In this document: positions 60,813 to 64,000 of the stretch, in pieces | Numbering within the stretch: the first letter of the stretch is position 1 | How the letters are laid out: each line of letters starts with the position of its first letter | From: Limnoperna fortunei | Lineage: Eukaryota; Mollusca; Bivalvia; Mytilida; Modiolidae | Assembly: GCA_944474755.1 (NCBI GenBank) | Contig: OX104122.1 | Location: forward strand, 6,845,223-6,909,222 | Length of the DNA stretch: 64,000 nt | Reading direction: 5' to 3' | The notes under the pieces: generated by a model | Databases searched by the model: none | The model's input: the letters and a program-made list of their open reading frames with translations, nothing else | Told to the model about the DNA's origin: nothing | Program-made: the position numbers and the translations under genes

Positions 60813-61404
60813 TCCCAAAGTAGCAACTTACCCACAGTTTACGTATCAAAATGAATAAAAATGAAAAATTCAAACCTGTTCGTTCTGTGCCCGGTAGTAT
60901 TACATAGGTTACACTGCATGTACACTGACTCGCGGTGTATTTGAAATAAAACGGCAAAGAGCTGATTCAATCAGTCGACATACACATCGGTCATTAGTAC
61001 TTTTTCCAGAATTATCTAATATTAGTAACCAAGAACAAATTCATCCTGTTTATCCTGCTGTATAATCTTCGTATTGAGACATATAACCGCTGTTCAGAAT
61101 TATTCTTTCAACTCGGTCCTTTTTTAATCGCTTTAATGTCACTTGAGTCCCCTTACGAAGCAGCATATATACAATGCGTCTATCGAACCTTTCAAGCCAA
61201 AAAAATATAGTTGGATCCAGTTATGAGGCTAGCGCCCTTTGGCCTTTTTATGAAAAAAACCCGGATTCGCAACTGCAGGTATCAATTTCGTAATTTAAAA
61301 AGCGTTTAAACTAGTACACTCTAGTTCAGAAAACATAAACGGGCAGGCGTACGATTGGAGGTGTACCAACGGGCAAGATAGGGATTTTGGGTGGTATAGC
61401 TACC
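60813..61404. other. Intergenic DNA
   Basis: No feature recognised. Confidence 0.4.
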
Positions 61405-61770
61405 ATTGATTGATTGATCAATTAAATGTTTGCATAACGTCCAGCGAGCAATATTTCAGCAATATTCAGGACGAGAACATGTTAACAATTAATAAATCAA
61501 CATGAAACGGGTAGTACATCTGAAATAAAAGTTGAATTACCACTCAAAATTATGGAGTAGTTTACCTTTTTGTAGCGACGTAAATGAGCGTTATTCTCGA
61601 AATCTTTGTCGTGCAAAGCGTGTGGCACTCCCAAGTCCTGTTACCAGCTATGGTCTGCGGTCAGGTTTATCGTGCAACCCTCCCCCCCCAACGAGTGGGC
61701 TTCCCTTAGCCTGGCGTACACCCTGGCCAGTTATGTTAGTCGTCCCTCCCAGTATGGTGCGATCCAATTG
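61405..61770 (-). mobile_element. Decayed relative of the 22367-22878 SINE-like element
   Basis: Begins on the + strand with (GATT)n and 'GAGCAATATTTCAGC.ATATTCAGG', and continues with 'GTAGCG..….TGGTCTGCGGTCAGGTTT', the same order as in 22367-22878. Internal deletions and substitutions are frequent. Confidence 0.62.
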
Positions 61771-62071
61771 TTTATTATAAAAGTAGTAATTATATCGTTT
61801 CCAGAAACGACGGCGAAGCTATACAGAGATGACTTACTGTCAATGGATGAACCTTTAGGGGTGTATATGTACGTTACTAACAGCACCCACTCTGCATGCA
61901 GACTCTTATTTAACTAAGCTGGATCTCTCAATGTTAATATCTACCATAGCTTGTCTATTCATTTAAAGAGGGCTTTCCCAAAAGCGCATGAAAGTACCTA
62001 TTTCTTCCGTAAACCAACAACTCACATCGCTATATCTTATAGACGTTGTTTTAGACTCCATTATCTCTGAC

Positions 62072-62166
62072 ATCCAATCAGAACGCCGGAAACAAGAACG
62101 TTGTTATGGCGTTTTGATTGGATGACGCAGCAAGTACAGATGTGTGCGCGTGAGCTCATCTGTACT
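62072..62166. repeat. Two adjacent short inverted repeats
   Basis: ATCCAATCAGAACGCC (62072) pairs with GGCGTTTTGATTGGAT (62108) with one mismatch; AGTACAGATG (62133) pairs with CATCTGTACT (62157). Confidence 0.7.
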
Positions 62167-62399
62167 GGGTCATCTGTACCAGAATTCGGATATTTACGGA
62201 AGAATGTATGATCTTCCTGTTGTTTATTTATGATATATTATTTATTATATGATATACATATCATGAGTGGCAATACAGCTGTATTTATGATGTATTATTG
62301 ATAATTGCTTAATATTTATTATTATTATTTGTGAATAGTGTATATAATATATATATTATGAGTGGCAATACAGATAAACCTATTGACTTATTTATTTCA

Positions 62400-62596
62400 A
62401 GCCTGAATAATTAAAGTGTGTGATTCCTAAACTAATGTGATCAAGTTAGCCAATGACTTCATCAAAGTATGTGACTCCTAAACTAATGTGATCAAGTAAG
62501 TCAACGACGTCAACAGAGTATGTGTCTCCTAAACTAATGTAATCACGATAGCCAGTTATACGTCTTCAGAGTATTTTTTCTCTTAATGTGATCATT
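62400..62596. repeat. ~58 bp repeat, 3 copies, leading into the 37 bp array
   Basis: 'CCTAAACTAATGTGATCAAGT' variants followed by 'AGCCAATGACTTCATCA' variants, three times. Confidence 0.75.
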
Positions 62597-62892
62597 AACT
62601 CCTGATGTGATTAAGTTAGCTAACTATATCATTAACTCCTGATGTGATTAAGTTAGCTAACTATATCATTAACTCCTGATGTGATTAAGTTAGCTAACTA
62701 TATCATTAACTCCTGATGTGATTAAGTTAGCTAACTATATCATTAACTCCTGATGTGATTAAGTTAGCTAACTATATCATTAACTCCTGATATGATTAAG
62801 TTAGCTAACTATATCATTAACTCCTGATGTGATTAAGTTAGCTAACTATATCATTAACTCCTGATGTGATTAAGTTAGCTAACTATATCATA
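62597..62892. repeat. 37 bp minisatellite, 8 copies
   Basis: 'ATGTGATTAAGTTAGCTAAC' plus 'TATATCATTAACTCCTG', almost identical in every copy. It shares the 'TGTGAT.AAGTTAGC' core with the preceding ~58 bp repeat. Confidence 0.95.
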
Positions 62893-64000
62893 AGGTTTTC
62901 GTGCAAATAACTGATTTATGAAATTAAAACAGCGGATTTATTTAGTCAGTTACGTTTATTCAGCGGTTTTAGGTTGTATTCTTTTCTGTCACCTTGGTTA
63001 CATATTTAATTAGTCATTTATTTAGTATGTAATATTAATTAGTATAACAGACTAAATACGAGGCCTTCTGATAATAATATATTTTCGAAACATAGTTTTA
63101 TTTGGTTGCATACAAGGGAATAAACTCATTCGTTATTGAACAACTCAATGAACTTTGAAAAAAATACATCTTATATTTTGATAGATTTCAAACAGTTATT
63201 TGATTTTTTTCACAATATTGTTTTCATTTACTTATATTTTATTGTGTTTATCAATTCAATTCAGCATGGTGTTATACAAATCATTAATAGGAAGGCATAC
63301 AAGCTTGTTCTCGCCATGGTATGGCTGACAAATTTCTCGCTGGGCTCGGGAGTGCTAGCACCATACACGTTCAAGCAAGTATGTGATATAGAACAAATCG
63401 GACGTAAGAAGGCATGTAATCTTACACACTCTCGCTACGGTACGAGTGACATATTGCTGACTAGCTAATGTATGCTAGCACGGATAATATTTAGAGTCAC
63501 AAAACATACTAAATAAAATAAAATTACTGTCTTTGTCTTTGTCATGATATGACTTATATACAGGCACTATAAGTATTTAATAGCCATGTCTAAAAATGCT
63601 GACTTTCATCTCTCGCCTTCGGAGCAAGCCCCCCCCCCCCCCCCCCACCTTCCACCCCTTTCCACGTGAGGTCATTTCATTTGTGCCCTATAAATGTCCT
63701 TTTTTGTAAACAAATTTAAAGAGGTTCAGTGCTCCCTTCATTAACTTCAACAGGAAAACACTGTATTGACACTTCTGTCTCGACAACAACTATGTGCTGC
63801 TAGGCATGCACTTCCGATACTTTATTAGTAACTATGAACTGTGAACTCAGACTTTTATGAACTGTAATTTGGATTCACTTATTTTAAGAACACACTTGTC
63901 CCGTTGGACATCATCAGGTATTACCCCCAGCATGCAGGAAGTGACCTATGAGGTAATTGTTATGAATATGGACCAAATATCGGTAAAACATTGGCTAAAA
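62893..64000. other. Intergenic DNA with an 18-C run at 63629-63646
   Basis: A 110-codon frame at 63136-63468 lacks any recognisable domain and is probably chance. The poly-C run is the only notable low-complexity feature. Confidence 0.45.

Noticed and set aside
63136..63468. 110-codon frame
   Set aside because: AT-rich Phe/Ile-heavy start and no recognisable domain; likely chance.

Overview
This is animal nuclear DNA. It is AT-rich, the genes are split by GT/AG introns, and most of the sequence is transposon- and minisatellite-derived. The mixture (a tRNA-derived SINE, SINE-type tails with a conserved 'GCTGAAATATTGCT…GGCGTTAAAC' core followed by short repeats, an ankyrin/Roc/COR/Death gene, and repeats of a type I associate with mussels and oysters) suggests a bivalve mollusc, perhaps a mussel. 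That assignment is inference from memory of such families. No bacterial-type gene organisation is present.

The main gene runs on the + strand from 10211 to 57140. I could chain 15 coding exons with matching splice phases into one uninterrupted frame of 1123 codons plus stop. The predicted protein has about 3.5 ankyrin repeats (exons 2-5), a Roc GTPase domain (exons 7-9: P-loop, DFGGQ, THKD), a COR domain (exons 10-11) ending in a possible zinc-binding C/C/C/H cluster, a first Death domain (exon 13), a second Death domain (exon 15), and a basic tail ending in a CaaX-like CSIS. It looks like a ROCO-family signalling scaffold that could be lipid-anchored.

Region by region: 1-10200 is intergenic, with tandem repeats, two foldback hairpins and a 1.8 kb TIR element. 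10211-11842 holds the first ankyrin exons, two of them products of a tandem exon duplication that includes flanking intron. Intron 4 (11843-21353) holds an antisense hAT-type gene of four exons with an intact 821-codon frame, inserted in a ~130 bp tandem repeat. Intron 5 is CTGT-rich and carries an ~88-94 bp minisatellite. Intron 6 (25131-33740) holds a decayed antisense LINE, itself interrupted by a 717 bp TIR element, and a SINE with a 21 bp target duplication. Intron 10 (38231-51566) is almost entirely a 12.2 kb array of about 200 copies of a 60 bp unit. 51567-57140 holds the COR and Death exons. 57600-64000 is intergenic, with 35 bp and 37 bp minisatellites and SINE-like remnants.

Most long reading frames in the window, including ones of several hundred codons in the 60 bp array, are artefacts of a repeat length divisible by three. 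I regard them as non-coding.
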